From assembly GCF_000735525.1 (NCBI RefSeq), contig NZ_JMPR01000048.1, positions 21,030-85,029 of the forward strand: a stretch of 64,000 nt of DNA, in the 5' to 3' direction. The DNA comes from Tatumella ptyseos ATCC 33301. GTDB lineage: Bacteria > Pseudomonadota > Gammaproteobacteria > Enterobacterales > Enterobacteriaceae. Of this stretch, positions 46,541 through 56,727 are shown in pieces (positions within the stretch are counted from its first letter, which is position 1; every line of letters begins with the position of its first letter). A model generated the notes under the pieces. It saw only the letters and a list, made by a program, of their open reading frames with translations, searched no databases and was not told the DNA's origin. Both the position numbers and the translations under genes were made by a program.

Positions 46541-47635
46541 CTAACTAATTTTTTTATAAAAAACCATGAAAAGGCTTAGGTTATATAAAGGTATCATGAA
46601 ATAAGATTCAGTAGCAGTCGCAATTAAGCAAGTGAGCAACACAATAGCTGCTGGCTTTGAATACTCACCATTATTGAACTCCCTGTAATATAGGTATATA
46701 AAAGCCAATCCCAAGAATAGTCCTAATGAATAAAAATATTGGATAAAGTAAAAATCTACAGGCATGAACGCATCAATATTCAGGCCATGTAAAAATGGCA
46801 TCACCCCCATGGCAGAAAATAAATTATAACTATAAAAAACCCTACCAGCTAATGCTTGATTTAGGGTGATCAATATAGCGTTTTCATTAAAATGAGTTAC
46901 TGTATATAGTTGAAACAAAATGATAAGAATCACACCCAAACAATATATTTTCTTGAACTTTTTGGAAACATTCCTCTGTTTGGTATTTAAAGCCCATAAG
47001 AAGCCAAGAAAAGATAAAGTAATCATGGCTAGTCCAGTACGTGAGCCAGACTCATAAACGACTATGGATATCAACGCAAATGAAATAATTAAGTATAAAT
47101 TTTTAATCGATTTCCCTTTTGTATTATTAAATATGAAGAGAACAGCCATGCTAAACATCATGATCAAGAACTGTGCCATTACGTTTGCATTGCCAAAACC
47201 TAATGTAAGTCTTTCTCCAAACCTATCATCCATCCGATAAAAAGTATGACTAAACGCAATAAACGGCATCATCAATATAATTATTAATATATTTGATGAT
47301 AAAATAATCTTTAATATTGTTCTAAATTCTATTTTCTTTGTAAGTGAAACCATACAAAAGAGAATGAAGTATGAATATAAGGCAACTGTATGGTATAGTG
47401 CGTAATTAATTACTAAGAAGGCACCAATAAGGGAAATAACTATTCTTTCTTTATTGCCTATGTATATCAAACTAACAATGGATAATATTATACTTAATAT
47501 GTTAAAAAAATTCTTTAGTATATCGATGCTATCATCCTGAATGGATGTAGATAATAGCACGGTTTTAAAAGAATAAATAAAATAAAAGGAAAAAAATAAA
47601 ACACTTAACTTGAATTTTTTGCTTTCGCTTATCAT
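46541..47635 (-). CDS. wzy: Wzy, EPS repeat-unit polymerase (predicted)
   Basis: A 364-residue inner-membrane protein with about 10–11 hydrophobic helices and one larger periplasmic loop near residues 240–275. It is the only polymerase-like gene in the locus. SGSRTGLAMITLSFLGF resembles the Wzy/WaaL-type motif. Wzy proteins share little sequence, so assignment rests on topology and context between wzc and wzx. It would polymerise repeat units at the periplasmic face. Very AT-rich. Confidence 0.78.
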   Translation of the reverse strand: MISESKKFKLSVLFFSFYFIYSFKTVLLSTSIQDDSIDILKNFFNILSIILSIVSLIYIGNKERIVISLIGAFLVINYALYHTVALYSYFILFCMVSLTKKIEFRTILKIILSSNILIIILMMPFIAFSHTFYRMDDRFGERLTLGFGNANVMAQFLIMMFSMAVLFIFNNTKGKSIKNLYLIISFALISIVVYESGSRTGLAMITLSFLGFLWALNTKQRNVSKKFKKIYCLGVILIILFQLYTVTHFNENAILITLNQALAGRVFYSYNLFSAMGVMPFLHGLNIDAFMPVDFYFIQYFYSLGLFLGLAFIYLYYREFNNGEYSKPAAIVLLTCLIATATESYFMIPLYNLSLFMVFYKKIS

Positions 47636-47646
47636 TTAATCACCAA

Positions 47647-48387
47647 TTATTTATTTTTCAATGAAAACAAAAAACCCCTATATATATACATTAGCATGGA
47701 AAATAATGATGCCATAACATTCCCCTTATGAATATTTCTAAGATTCTTCCAGTGCCACTTTGCTGCCACCCTCTTATTAGAAGATAACGAACCATCGACC
47801 TTAACCATATTAACCAGCGCCTTATGAATTATATTAATATACTTATATTCATTCAGAATCTGAATAATAAACACAAAATCTTCATGCCCAACTTTGGTAA
47901 ATCTAAACTTATCATTATAAACAAAACCAATACTTGAGAAACAGACTCTATACTTTTTATTAATAAACCCTTTCATATCCAGAACATCTAGGTCTGTTTT
48001 AATTATATTTTCATTATTCCCAGTATAAATATATTCGGACACAACCACTTTATCTCCCCCATTCAGACGCTTAACTTGTAATTCTAATTTTTCATTCTCC
48101 CAGATATCATCCGAATCGATAAAAAACACGAAATCGCCACTTCTTGCTTGGGCTAAGCCTTTATTTCTAGTTAACGCAACACCTTCATTTCTTTCATTTA
48201 TAATAAATTCGATCCTGGAGTCTTTTATTTCAAATATTTTGTTCAAAGTTCCATCAGTTGAACAATCATCGATTATTATCAACTTCCAGTCTTTATAGGA
48301 CTGATTCAATATAGATTTAATTGCATCCCCTACAAACCTTTCAGCATTGAAACAAGGCATTATAATTAGCACTTCATTTTTTCTCAT
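47647..48387 (-). CDS. GT2 glycosyltransferase
   Basis: A 246-residue family 2 transferase, short but complete: VLIIMPCFNAERFVGDAIKS, KLIIIDDCSTDGTLNK, GVALTRNKGLAQARSG, and the DSD metal motif in FFIDSDDIWE (about residue 92). It overlaps the preceding gene by 14 bp. Similar in type to TuaG/WcaA-like enzymes; sugar unknown. Confidence 0.85.
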   Translation of the reverse strand: MRKNEVLIIMPCFNAERFVGDAIKSILNQSYKDWKLIIIDDCSTDGTLNKIFEIKDSRIEFIINERNEGVALTRNKGLAQARSGDFVFFIDSDDIWENEKLELQVKRLNGGDKVVVSEYIYTGNNENIIKTDLDVLDMKGFINKKYRVCFSSIGFVYNDKFRFTKVGHEDFVFIIQILNEYKYINIIHKALVNMVKVDGSLSSNKRVAAKWHWKNLRNIHKGNVMASLFSMLMYIYRGFLFSLKNK

Positions 48388-49351
48388 GGACTGCCCAGCC
48401 TTTGTCTAAAAATTTGAATATGGGTTGTAAAAAAAACGATGTAAAAGGATTGATGATTCTGAACTTCAAAAAAAATGCAATTAACCTATCAAAACATTTA
48501 GCCTTAGAGTTAAAAGCATATTGAAATTTTAATTTCCTATACAAATCACTCAGTCTAGGACTTACAGCTCTTCTCTCTTTTTTTGTTAATCTAAAATAAT
48601 TTATTAAAATAGATTTCGAGACATTGGTAATTGCTAAGGCAAAAACTTCATTTGGGAGCGTTCTACTTTCCACTTCATGCTCAAGTATGATTAATGTATC
48701 TACAAGAGAAAATTGCTTTATTGCTGATCCAGTTGTAATTGAACCTTCTCTTTTCCGATAGCCATAAATTTTTTCGGGAATTACAATCACATCGTTGACT
48801 GCAGCATTCAAAAGAGTTGTAACAAAAACGTCCTCATACAAATAACCTTCTGGGAACCGAATGTTATTATAAAAACTTTTCTTAACCACCCTAAGCCAAG
48901 AGAAATTCTCTACAGCAATACTATTGTTGCTCTGATTTACGGGTAAGTGACTATGGAAATTCTTCTTTATTTCTTCATTGTTTTTACCCTTCGCATAATC
49001 AAAAACAATCATATCTGGATTGCTTTTGCCAATTACTTTCATCAAGGAATATATATAATCAGATCTGAGAATATCATCTGAATCTAAAAATGATATATAA
49101 TCCCCTTTTGCATAATTCATTCCAAAATTACGAGCACTAGAAAGCCCTCCATTTTCCTTGTGAAGCAGAGATATGTTATTGAATTGAGTAGTGTATCTTG
49201 ATGCAATTTCAATTGATTTATCTTCACTACCATCATCAACAATTATTATTTCGAAATCTCCATTCTGATGAACAATCGACTCCAGACAGTCTTCGATATA
49301 ATTTTCAACGTTGAAAACAGGGACTATTATGCTCAACTTATAGCTTTTCAT
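48374..49351 (-). CDS. GT2 glycosyltransferase
   Basis: A 325-residue family 2 transferase: LSIIVPVFNVENYIEDCLES, IIIVDDGSEDKS, NGGLSSARNFGMNYAKGDY and the DSD motif in FLDSDDILRSDY (about residue 92). The C-terminal 80 residues are basic and probably membrane-associated. As the first transferase gene after wbaP, it is a candidate for adding the second sugar (inference). 3 bp separate it from wbaP. Confidence 0.85.
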   Translation of the reverse strand: MKSYKLSIIVPVFNVENYIEDCLESIVHQNGDFEIIIVDDGSEDKSIEIASRYTTQFNNISLLHKENGGLSSARNFGMNYAKGDYISFLDSDDILRSDYIYSLMKVIGKSNPDMIVFDYAKGKNNEEIKKNFHSHLPVNQSNNSIAVENFSWLRVVKKSFYNNIRFPEGYLYEDVFVTTLLNAAVNDVIVIPEKIYGYRKREGSITTGSAIKQFSLVDTLIILEHEVESRTLPNEVFALAITNVSKSILINYFRLTKKERRAVSPRLSDLYRKLKFQYAFNSKAKCFDRLIAFFLKFRIINPFTSFFLQPIFKFLDKGWAVHEKK

Positions 49352-49354
49352 TTA

Positions 49355-50785
49355 TCAGTAAGCTCCATCTCGATGAAGTACAACTCCAACCGTCTTAAAT
49401 AAAATAACAATATCGTTCCACATAGACCAGTTTTTCACATACCATGCATCAAAATAGACCCGGGTTTCATAATCGACATCGCTGCGGCCGCTTACCTGCC
49501 ACAACCCTGTCATACCGGGTTTGCTCATCAGATAATAATCGACCTGATCGTGATAGCGTTCCAGTTCCGCCTGAATAATCGGTCTTGGCCCGACCAGACT
49601 CATCTCACCCTTGAGTACATTAAACAGTTGTGGTAGTTCATCCATACTGGTACGACGCAATATATCGCCGATACGGGTAATGCGAGGGTCATTTTTCAGT
49701 TTAAAGGTCGCGTCCCACTCTGCTTTCGCCTCAGGGTCAGTGGCCAGCAGTTGTTCCAGCAGTTCTTTCGAGTTCACTGCCATCGAACGGAACTTCAGGC
49801 ATTTGAACGGCTTGCCGTGTTTACCGATACGCTCATGACCATAAATTGCCGGGCCGCCATCTTTTTTTACTTTACTACGGATATAAAGCAGTACCGGGGA
49901 TAACAGTACAATAATCGCCAGCGATGCACTAATATCAAAAGCACGTTTAACAAAACGAGATGACCATTTTGCCAGGTTCTGATGTACACGGAAGATCATT
50001 ACTTCGTGGCTAAAGATAAAAGACATATCCGTACTGTCCAGCGGCATACCCCGCAGTGTCGGGATCACCGAAACATAGCGGTAGCCTTTAATCATCAGCT
50101 CTCGTAACCAGGTATTGCGTAACTTGCTCTGGTGGTTCTCTACGGCTACGATAAACTGCATCCGTTTATCTACCTCTTTGCCCAGCCAGTCACTTTTATG
50201 GTGCAGCAGCGGTATTCCCTGTAATTCATTCTTATCAGTCATGGCAGAGTCGCTATTTATAAAAGCGATAACCCGCAGCCCCATATTGGCTTCACTGCTG
50301 ATTGCCTGCCAGGCATCGATCGCATTTTTTCCGCTGCCGATAATGATGGTATCCCGCTGCCAAAGTCCTGCTTTGTTTAGCAGTTTTTTAGTCAGCATCC
50401 GTAATGCCGGCACCATGATCAGGATCAGTATCCAGGTCAGTACCCAGAGATAACGGGAGAAATACCACTTAGCGAAAGCGACAATAGCAATTTCAAATAC
50501 TGCGAAGATAATCAGTGTGCGTAATATCTCTTTTAGCTCAAACCAGAACGTCTTGCGGTAAAAGTAATGACGTAACCGAAAGGCAAACCAGCCAATACAG
50601 CATACTGCCAATCCCCAGTGCAGGTTAATCCAGCCTTCGGTAGGGCCGTCAGGAATACGTTGCGGAAAATGACTCAGGGTCAGTTGTAAAATTCCCCTGG
50701 CAATATAAATCGCCAGGGTAAATCCAATAAAATCAGACAGGATCAGCATTATACTGACCCAAAAATTGCGTGTTACGCGCGTCAT
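49355..50785 (-). CDS. wbaP: WbaP, undecaprenyl-phosphate galactose-1-phosphate transferase
   Basis: A 476-residue polyisoprenyl-phosphate hexose-1-phosphate transferase: about four N-terminal helices, a cytoplasmic loop with IIIGSGKNA, then the catalytic C-terminal domain with KFRSMAVNS, RRTSMDELPQLFNVLKGEMS, LVGPRP and GMTGLWQVSGRS. The C-terminus DIVILFKTVGVVLHRDGAY and the N-terminal FRLRHYFYRKTFWFELKEI match Salmonella WbaP and Erwinia AmsG rather than WcaJ, so galactose-1-P is the predicted first sugar. GAGGAAACC is the ribosome site. Confidence 0.9.
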   Translation of the reverse strand: MTRVTRNFWVSIMLILSDFIGFTLAIYIARGILQLTLSHFPQRIPDGPTEGWINLHWGLAVCCIGWFAFRLRHYFYRKTFWFELKEILRTLIIFAVFEIAIVAFAKWYFSRYLWVLTWILILIMVPALRMLTKKLLNKAGLWQRDTIIIGSGKNAIDAWQAISSEANMGLRVIAFINSDSAMTDKNELQGIPLLHHKSDWLGKEVDKRMQFIVAVENHQSKLRNTWLRELMIKGYRYVSVIPTLRGMPLDSTDMSFIFSHEVMIFRVHQNLAKWSSRFVKRAFDISASLAIIVLLSPVLLYIRSKVKKDGGPAIYGHERIGKHGKPFKCLKFRSMAVNSKELLEQLLATDPEAKAEWDATFKLKNDPRITRIGDILRRTSMDELPQLFNVLKGEMSLVGPRPIIQAELERYHDQVDYYLMSKPGMTGLWQVSGRSDVDYETRVYFDAWYVKNWSMWNDIVILFKTVGVVLHRDGAY

Positions 50786-50882
50786 GGTTTCCTCACCAGC
50801 ATCCCGTGCCCGGGGAGATAATAAAGCGAATGGATTAAAAGGATTCAGTAAACAGGCAGGATGAATTCGTCTGCTGAAATTA

Positions 50883-50903
50883 ACGGCCCGCCTGGCGGGC
50901 CGT
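50883..50903 (-). terminator. Attenuator hairpin between wzc and wbaP
   Basis: A near-perfect palindrome ACGGCCCGCC / GGCGGGCCGT starts 6 bp after the wzc stop. The minus strand continues TAATTT, a weak U run. In E. coli K30 group 1 capsule loci a stem-loop at the same place lets more wza–wzb–wzc than downstream message be made, with RfaH aiding read-through. Confidence 0.75.
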
Positions 50904-50908
50904 TTTTA

Positions 50909-53074
50909 CTACTTTTTATCGTCGTAGGAATAGCCATAATGGCTATAGCCATAGCCGTAATAGCTGCTGGCTTTTTTGATAACACCGTTCAGAATACAGC
51001 CCTTAATTTCTATCCCGCTTTGTTCAAAGCGTCTGACACTGACTTCCATCTCTTTCGCGGTGTTCTGCTCGAAACGGGCCACCAGCAGGGTGGTGCCGGC
51101 ATAACGGCCGATAATTGCGGCATCCGTTACCGCCAGTATTGGCGGAGTATCTACCAGTACCAGATCGTAATTCTGACTCGCCCACTCGATCAGTTGCTGA
51201 AAACGTGAATGCATCAGCAGTTCTGCCGGGTTTGGCGGGTTAGTGCCACGGGAAAGAAAATCAAACCCTGCCGCCGCAACCGGTTTTATCCCCTGCTGTA
51301 CCGTGGATTTACCGGAAAGAATATCCGACAGCCCATGCTCCGTACTGTGGTGGAAAATCTGATGGGCATAACCTTTACGCATATCCGCATCGATAAACAG
51401 TACCTTCTGACCACTCTGGGCGATCACGGCTGCCAGATTGGTGGTAACAAAGGTTTTACCTGCGTTCGGGCTGGCACCGGAAATCATCAGAACATTGTTA
51501 CCTGCCTCCATCATGGCAAAATGCAGGCTGGTACGCAGGCTGCGTACCGCCTCGATAGCCAGGTCGGCCGGATTATCCACCGCCAGGAAACTGGTGTTCT
51601 CCTGCTTTTTACCTTTAACCTTCAGCGAGCGTTTCGGGGTCTGGCGTGCCATCCATTCGGAGACTGGGACACTGGCATACACATTAATACCCAATTCTTC
51701 CAGTTGTTCCGGCGACTCAATACCACGACGCAAAAATACACGTAATAAAACAAGTCCAACCGATATGACTCCCCCTAATACAATTCCAATCAAGAGAATT
51801 AAAGATTTTTTAGGTTTTACCGGCTTAGGCTCAGTAATAGCACTATCAATGATACGTACATTACCTATAGCGCTGTTTTTAGCGATATTCAGTTCCTGCT
51901 GACGGTTCAGCAACTGCATATACACGGCCTGGCCGGATTCCACATTGCGGCTTAAGCGCAATACTTCCTGCTGGGTCGCCGGCATGCCGGATACCTGCTG
52001 GTTCAGTTTTGCTTTTTCCTGTTGTAAAACTTTACGTTTTTCCAGCAATGCTTTGTAGGTCGGATGGTCTTTAGTGAATAGCTGCGAAACCTCCGCTTCA
52101 CGGAAGGTCAGCTGATTCAGCTGATTATCCACATTCACTACCTGGTCCAGCGTCGAGCGGGCCTGCAGATTCAGGTCTACCGAATCACTGCGCTTGCGGT
52201 AAGCACTCAGTTTATCTTCCGCACTGTCGAGCTGGGCGCGCACCTGTGGTAACTCCTGGTCCAGGAACTGCAGGCTCTTACTGTCCTGAGCTGCCTGCAG
52301 GTCAATATTCTGTGCCAGATAGTTATCGCTGATACTGCGTAACGTTTTCTGGATCAATTCCGGGTCACTGCCGGTCAGGGTCAGGTTTAACATCCCGGTA
52401 TCTTTCCCCTGGTCTGCGGCAGAGAAAGATTGCTGCAGATTATTAATGGCATCCAGCCAGCTAATATAGTTAACCGTAAACTCCGTGCCAGGTGCTGCCT
52501 GCAGATCGTTGATCAGTAATGACAGGCCCTTGGCTTCCAGTAACTGACCGATATGGCCCTGCAGATTGTAACCACCACCGGTTAAGCGATAATTACCGTT
52601 TTCTTCGGCGGTCAGGGTCAGGGTGGGCACTTTCCCTTTTTGCTGAGCCACGTAGATTCGACCAACGGAGACTTTACCTGGCTGATGACCGGTCAGTCTG
52701 GCCCAGCCCCGGCCAAAGACCGGAAAGTAATTCTGTGTGACCTGAGCCTGTAAGTTCAGGTCATCGACCGTCTTACCGAGGATCATACGCGACTGTAATA
52801 ACGCAATTTCCGGCGCAGATTGTGGCTGACTGCCCGGCAGCATCTGACTAAGATTACTTAATAGTGCATTTCCTTGTTTCTGTTCTATCTGAATCAGCGC
52901 ATCGGCCTGGTAGACCGGGGTGGCAAATAATGCATAAACAATGGCCAGCACGGTAAACAGTGCCGTAATACTGATTATCAGTTTCCGGTGATCAATCAGC
53001 TCACCGAGTAACCTTCCCAGGTCAATTTCATCGTTGTCCGGCGAAGCCGGCTTATTCGTTAAAGAAGAAGACAT
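50909..53074 (-). CDS. wzc: Wzc, EPS co-polymerase and BY-kinase
   Basis: A 721-residue inner-membrane protein. The N-terminal Wzz domain has a helix near 33–50, a large periplasmic coiled-coil region (about 55–430), a second helix near 435–455, and a cytoplasmic tyrosine kinase with Walker A ASPNAGKTF (about 531–540), Walker A' LFIDADMRKG and Walker B LVLVDTPP. A tail of seven tyrosines (YYGYGYSHYGYSY) is the autophosphorylation cluster. ATG 53074 has AGGAAG upstream; the frame extends 14 codons further but lacks support. It controls chain length and export with Wza and is dephosphorylated by Wzb. Confidence 0.95.
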   Translation of the reverse strand: MSSSLTNKPASPDNDEIDLGRLLGELIDHRKLIISITALFTVLAIVYALFATPVYQADALIQIEQKQGNALLSNLSQMLPGSQPQSAPEIALLQSRMILGKTVDDLNLQAQVTQNYFPVFGRGWARLTGHQPGKVSVGRIYVAQQKGKVPTLTLTAEENGNYRLTGGGYNLQGHIGQLLEAKGLSLLINDLQAAPGTEFTVNYISWLDAINNLQQSFSAADQGKDTGMLNLTLTGSDPELIQKTLRSISDNYLAQNIDLQAAQDSKSLQFLDQELPQVRAQLDSAEDKLSAYRKRSDSVDLNLQARSTLDQVVNVDNQLNQLTFREAEVSQLFTKDHPTYKALLEKRKVLQQEKAKLNQQVSGMPATQQEVLRLSRNVESGQAVYMQLLNRQQELNIAKNSAIGNVRIIDSAITEPKPVKPKKSLILLIGIVLGGVISVGLVLLRVFLRRGIESPEQLEELGINVYASVPVSEWMARQTPKRSLKVKGKKQENTSFLAVDNPADLAIEAVRSLRTSLHFAMMEAGNNVLMISGASPNAGKTFVTTNLAAVIAQSGQKVLFIDADMRKGYAHQIFHHSTEHGLSDILSGKSTVQQGIKPVAAAGFDFLSRGTNPPNPAELLMHSRFQQLIEWASQNYDLVLVDTPPILAVTDAAIIGRYAGTTLLVARFEQNTAKEMEVSVRRFEQSGIEIKGCILNGVIKKASSYYGYGYSHYGYSYDDKK

Positions 53075-53091
53075 GCAATAACTTCCTAAAG

Positions 53092-53526
53092 TTAACCGCC
53101 CAGCTTGCGGGTCCATTCTGTCGCGGACTGGTCCAGTAGCTGATAGACAAATTCAAACGCTTCCATACTCTGGCGATACGGATCCGGGATCTCTTTATTC
53201 CCCAGCCAGTGACCAAACAGCAAAGTCTTGCCGCGGGCTTCCGGGGCAATTTTTGTCACCTGTTCAATATGATGTTTTTCCATCACCAGGATCAGGTCAT
53301 ACTGACGGCCCAGTTTACCGGTGAATTGCTGGCCTTTATGACCATCAAGAGAAAGACCATGCTTTTCCGAAACCGCGATGGCCGAGGCATCTGCCGCATG
53401 ATCTGCCAGCGCCCCCACCCCTGCCGAGTCTATTTTTTTTCCGGGTAAAGCACGGCGCAGTAACCGCTCACCGATCGGTGAACGGCAGATATTACCGGTA
53501 CAGACCACTAACACTGAATTAAACAT
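53092..53526 (-). CDS. wzb: Wzb, low-molecular-weight protein tyrosine phosphatase
   Basis: A 144-residue cytoplasmic phosphatase. The CX5R loop is Cys9 to Arg15 in VCTGNICRSP and the general acid Asp lies in IPDPYRQS near residue 115. It removes phosphate from the Wzc tyrosine tail, and cycling is needed for polymer synthesis. The ATG at 53526, not the in-frame TTG two codons up, matches family starts (MFNSVLVVC). It lies between wza and wzc in the standard order. Confidence 0.95.
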   Translation of the reverse strand: MFNSVLVVCTGNICRSPIGERLLRRALPGKKIDSAGVGALADHAADASAIAVSEKHGLSLDGHKGQQFTGKLGRQYDLILVMEKHHIEQVTKIAPEARGKTLLFGHWLGNKEIPDPYRQSMEAFEFVYQLLDQSATEWTRKLGG

Positions 53527-53528
53527 AA

Positions 53529-54665
53529 TCAATCCCAGGTTTTGATGTAATGGGCCGTTTCGGTCATGTTATAAACGCCGGTAATGGTCGGTACCAGCTG
53601 GGAAATAACGCGGTTCCAGCGCACCACCGGTGCAGTAGTTACATAGACAATATCGTACGGACGCAACTGGAATTCGGTAGACAGCACCATGGTCGAGGCA
53701 TCTTTGGCATTCAGCTGATAAATATTGGCAATCCGGCCATCTTTATCTTTCGGGATCTGACGAATAACGAAAATCCCGGAGGCATCCGCATACTGCTGGT
53801 TAACGCCCTGAGCACTGCTCAGTGCTTCCGCCAGAGTCATGCCACTGCGGTCAATTTTCAGGGTACTCTGCTGGCCGACTTCACCCATTACAAAGACTTT
53901 CTGATCATCATTACGCGGTACATACAGAATATCGCCCGGATACAGCATATGGTTCTGCATCAGGTCCCCTTTCTGCATCAAAGCCTGCAGAGAGATTATC
54001 TGATCTTTACCGTTATGGGTCAGTACCACATGGCGCCAGTCTGCATCTGCTGAAAGTCCGCCGGCGGCATTAATTGCATCCATAACCGTTAATGGCACGT
54101 TGGTGATCGGCTGCTGACCGGACTTATTCACTTCACCGGTCACATACGCCTTCTGGGAGCGGAAGGCGGCAACACTGACATCCACCTGCGGGCTTTCAAT
54201 ATAAGTTGCCAGACGGCGGGCGATTTCTACCCGTACTTCGTCCAGGGTTTTTCCGGCAACATGGACTTTACCGATATAGGGGTAAAAGATATCACCATCG
54301 GCACCGACCCAGTTTCCGGTATCGCTGGCACTGCGGTAAGTCCCCGCCGGGGTGGTCAGTTCCGGATGGTCATAGACGGTGATCATTAATACATCACCCG
54401 GCCCGATACGGTACTGATAGCTGCTGAGCAGGCTATCCAGTTGCGGGTTAGGCTGTGCCATTACCGGGGCCGGACGTAACTGATCAATCAGGTCCGGAGT
54501 CATCGGGTAGACATTAACCAGTTTATCCCAGTCGTAGTCGCTGTCCGGCAGCTCCACCACGTTTTTACGCAGGCTGTTCAGTCCCTGCCCGGGGATCATG
54601 GTACAGCCGCTCAGCAACCCTACCAGAGCTGCCGCGGCCGTTAGTTTTAGTGCGGTTGTTTTCAT
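53529..54665 (-). CDS. wza: Wza, outer-membrane polysaccharide export lipoprotein
   Basis: A 378-residue lipoprotein. The signal LVGLLSGC puts the acylated Cys at about residue 21. [19 protein letters not shown] is the polysaccharide-export domain, followed by SLBB domains ([18 protein letters not shown]) and the C-terminal amphipathic helix region ([15 protein letters not shown]) that forms the outer-membrane pore. It is an octamer in E. coli. The ATG at 54665 is used rather than the preceding TTG. Confidence 0.96.
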   Translation of the reverse strand: MKTTALKLTAAAALVGLLSGCTMIPGQGLNSLRKNVVELPDSDYDWDKLVNVYPMTPDLIDQLRPAPVMAQPNPQLDSLLSSYQYRIGPGDVLMITVYDHPELTTPAGTYRSASDTGNWVGADGDIFYPYIGKVHVAGKTLDEVRVEIARRLATYIESPQVDVSVAAFRSQKAYVTGEVNKSGQQPITNVPLTVMDAINAAGGLSADADWRHVVLTHNGKDQIISLQALMQKGDLMQNHMLYPGDILYVPRNDDQKVFVMGEVGQQSTLKIDRSGMTLAEALSSAQGVNQQYADASGIFVIRQIPKDKDGRIANIYQLNAKDASTMVLSTEFQLRPYDIVYVTTAPVVRWNRVISQLVPTITGVYNMTETAHYIKTWD

Positions 54666-54788
54666 CAATTTATTTCATCAGTTATTAGTAGACACTGCTG
54701 ACTGTGACCGTTCCGTGGCATTTACATCTCTCTGCCGGGCATCCCTGCCGCTATCTTCTGAGCTGTAATCGTTGATAGTCAGTATTCG

Positions 54789-56282
54789 TTACAGATTAAA
54801 CGGGACTTCCAGTGCGGCACTGGCCCCCAGGTCATTATTATCGTTATGGTTTGCATCGGTATACCAGGTCCCCAGGTTCAGACGGACCGATTTATACACA
54901 TCGCCGCCCCAGCCCACCTGAACCCCTTTCAGGGTATCCGCATGCGGGAAAGCGCGGTTGATACTCTGGTTATCCGGGTTTACTTTGGCGTAGAACAATC
55001 GCAGGCTCCAGCGCTGGTTATCTTCGGTGACCAGCTCGGTTTTGGCTGCCAGTAACTGACCGTCACCGCCTATGCTGTCACCCAATGCATAGCCCTGCTG
55101 GTAGTAACCATTTTTATAAATATGGTGGGTATAGCTATAGTTCGTACGTTTACCCATATCGGTTCGGGTATCATGTCCTTCCAGATACCAGTTCAGAGCA
55201 TTTTTCCCGAGGCTGTAATGGCCCTCAATCCCCGCCAGATACATATTGGCTGACGGTAATAATCCGGCTTCATCTTCGCCGATCAACTGCCCGTAAATAC
55301 TGATAGGGATCCCGAGGGTCGGCTCCAGTTTCAGCCGCGCATCAAACCCGGCCAGCTGGTTGCCTGGCTCATTCGGATCATAAGGAGCTGTATTATCTTC
55401 ACCGGCAAAACCGTCCCAGAAATTACGTAGCGACTGCGGACGCCCTTCTCCTCCCCACTGCATAATACGGCTGGCACCCAGTTCCAGTGACTGCCACGGG
55501 GAGATGCTTAAACGCATCCCGATAATTTTAGTATGTGGCACAGCACTGTACTGTGATTCCTGAGCCGCAGAAATCTGGTACTGCCACGGGCCAACCCAGT
55601 TCAGCCACCAGGTTTCCGGGGCTGTTTGCTGGTCACGCTGCAGCATAAAGCCGGTCAGCGGTCGTGCAGCATCGGAACGGATCAGGCTGCCTTCATAGCC
55701 AGGCCCCCACCACTGCGGCGTCTGACCGAAAGAAAGCCACTGCCCCCAGATTTTAACTGCACCGTAGCTGCTATTCAGGTTGGCACGGGAAGGCGACCCT
55801 ATCTGTTCGCCGCCCTCCAGGTTCCCCTGCAGGTTAACATCCCACCAGTCTCCGCTGTTACTGGCCGTTACCGACAAACGGTTATCGGCAGGCGTTGACT
55901 GTGCAAAAGGTTTAGGCTGGCCGGAATTGCCGGTGGAGGTATAAGCATTGACACGAACATCTGATTTCAGCGTCCGCAGACGCTGCTGAACCCGCTCAAT
56001 CGCCAGCTGTTCAGAAGCATAAGAAGGATGGGCTTTGTCCAGTGCTGCTTCAATGGCATCCTGGCTTAACGGCCAGGTACTCAGGCTGAGGTTAATGACC
56101 CCGCGGTCGGCCAGCCAGCTCAGATCCGAGCGCAAATCACTGTCCGGTAAAACCAGGCCGGCGGCGAAACTATTGGTGGCTGGCAACACAGCCAGGCCGA
56201 TAGCCAGGGCGAGCAGGCATTTTTTAATGCTGCGCTGCTTTCTGACCGGCGGCAATTCCGCCCCGGTAAAGGTTTTCTGCAT
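54789..56282 (-). CDS. wzi: Wzi-family capsule assembly/anchoring protein
   Basis: A 497-residue outer-membrane beta-barrel protein. A signal sequence (CLLALAIGLAVLPATNSFAA, about residues 23–42) is followed by a helical N-terminal region (SWLADRGVINLSLSTWPLSQ) and a barrel with SFGQTPQWWGPGYEGS and the terminal ALEVPFNL. Wzi acts as a lectin that holds group 1 capsule at the cell surface. The ATG at 56282 with AGGAG upstream is chosen; 63 further in-frame codons belong to the leader. First gene of the operon, as in Klebsiella. Confidence 0.88.
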   Translation of the reverse strand: MQKTFTGAELPPVRKQRSIKKCLLALAIGLAVLPATNSFAAGLVLPDSDLRSDLSWLADRGVINLSLSTWPLSQDAIEAALDKAHPSYASEQLAIERVQQRLRTLKSDVRVNAYTSTGNSGQPKPFAQSTPADNRLSVTASNSGDWWDVNLQGNLEGGEQIGSPSRANLNSSYGAVKIWGQWLSFGQTPQWWGPGYEGSLIRSDAARPLTGFMLQRDQQTAPETWWLNWVGPWQYQISAAQESQYSAVPHTKIIGMRLSISPWQSLELGASRIMQWGGEGRPQSLRNFWDGFAGEDNTAPYDPNEPGNQLAGFDARLKLEPTLGIPISIYGQLIGEDEAGLLPSANMYLAGIEGHYSLGKNALNWYLEGHDTRTDMGKRTNYSYTHHIYKNGYYQQGYALGDSIGGDGQLLAAKTELVTEDNQRWSLRLFYAKVNPDNQSINRAFPHADTLKGVQVGWGGDVYKSVRLNLGTWYTDANHNDNNDLGASAALEVPFNL

Positions 56283-56568
56283 CTGAGCTTTCTCCTTTCC
56301 TTTGCTGTCCCGCCGCGAACACCGGCTTGATCTCCACCGACGGTTAAGAATAAGTGATAATGAAATAATATCCGTTTTTTGTATTGTTATACGAAATACA
56401 ACAATACGGCTGCGAAAAGTGTCACAGCCCCCGGAGGTCCGTGGGGAGACCTGCCAGCCTGACGGGCACACCTGCCCTTTCTTTACTGAATGCCTATGAA
56501 AATAGCAGAAATTGACAAATATCTGGTGTTATTTTACCGCAAAATGGTAAAAATCTTATAAATTCAGG

Positions 56569-56610
56569 CACGCTACCGCCCCTGGCTCACAGCTACCAGT
56601 ACACTCCCTG
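56569..56610 (-). promoter_or_regulatory. JUMPstart with ops element
   Basis: On the minus strand, ACTGGTAGCTGTGAGCCAGG is followed directly by GGCGGTAGCGTG, the ops sequence, about 290 bp upstream of wzi. This is the conserved 39-bp JUMPstart of enterobacterial O-antigen and capsule operons. RfaH is recruited there by paused RNA polymerase and suppresses termination through long AT-rich operons, including the wzc–wbaP hairpin. Confidence 0.92.
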
Positions 56611-56727
56611 CAAAAGACAACATATTTTCCCTGCACATACACTGCGTTTATCCCGCTAGCCGGCCGGTGATTGTGTACTCATTTATTGAGAAAACCCTGA
56701 TAAATGCTTAACAATGACCAAACAACG

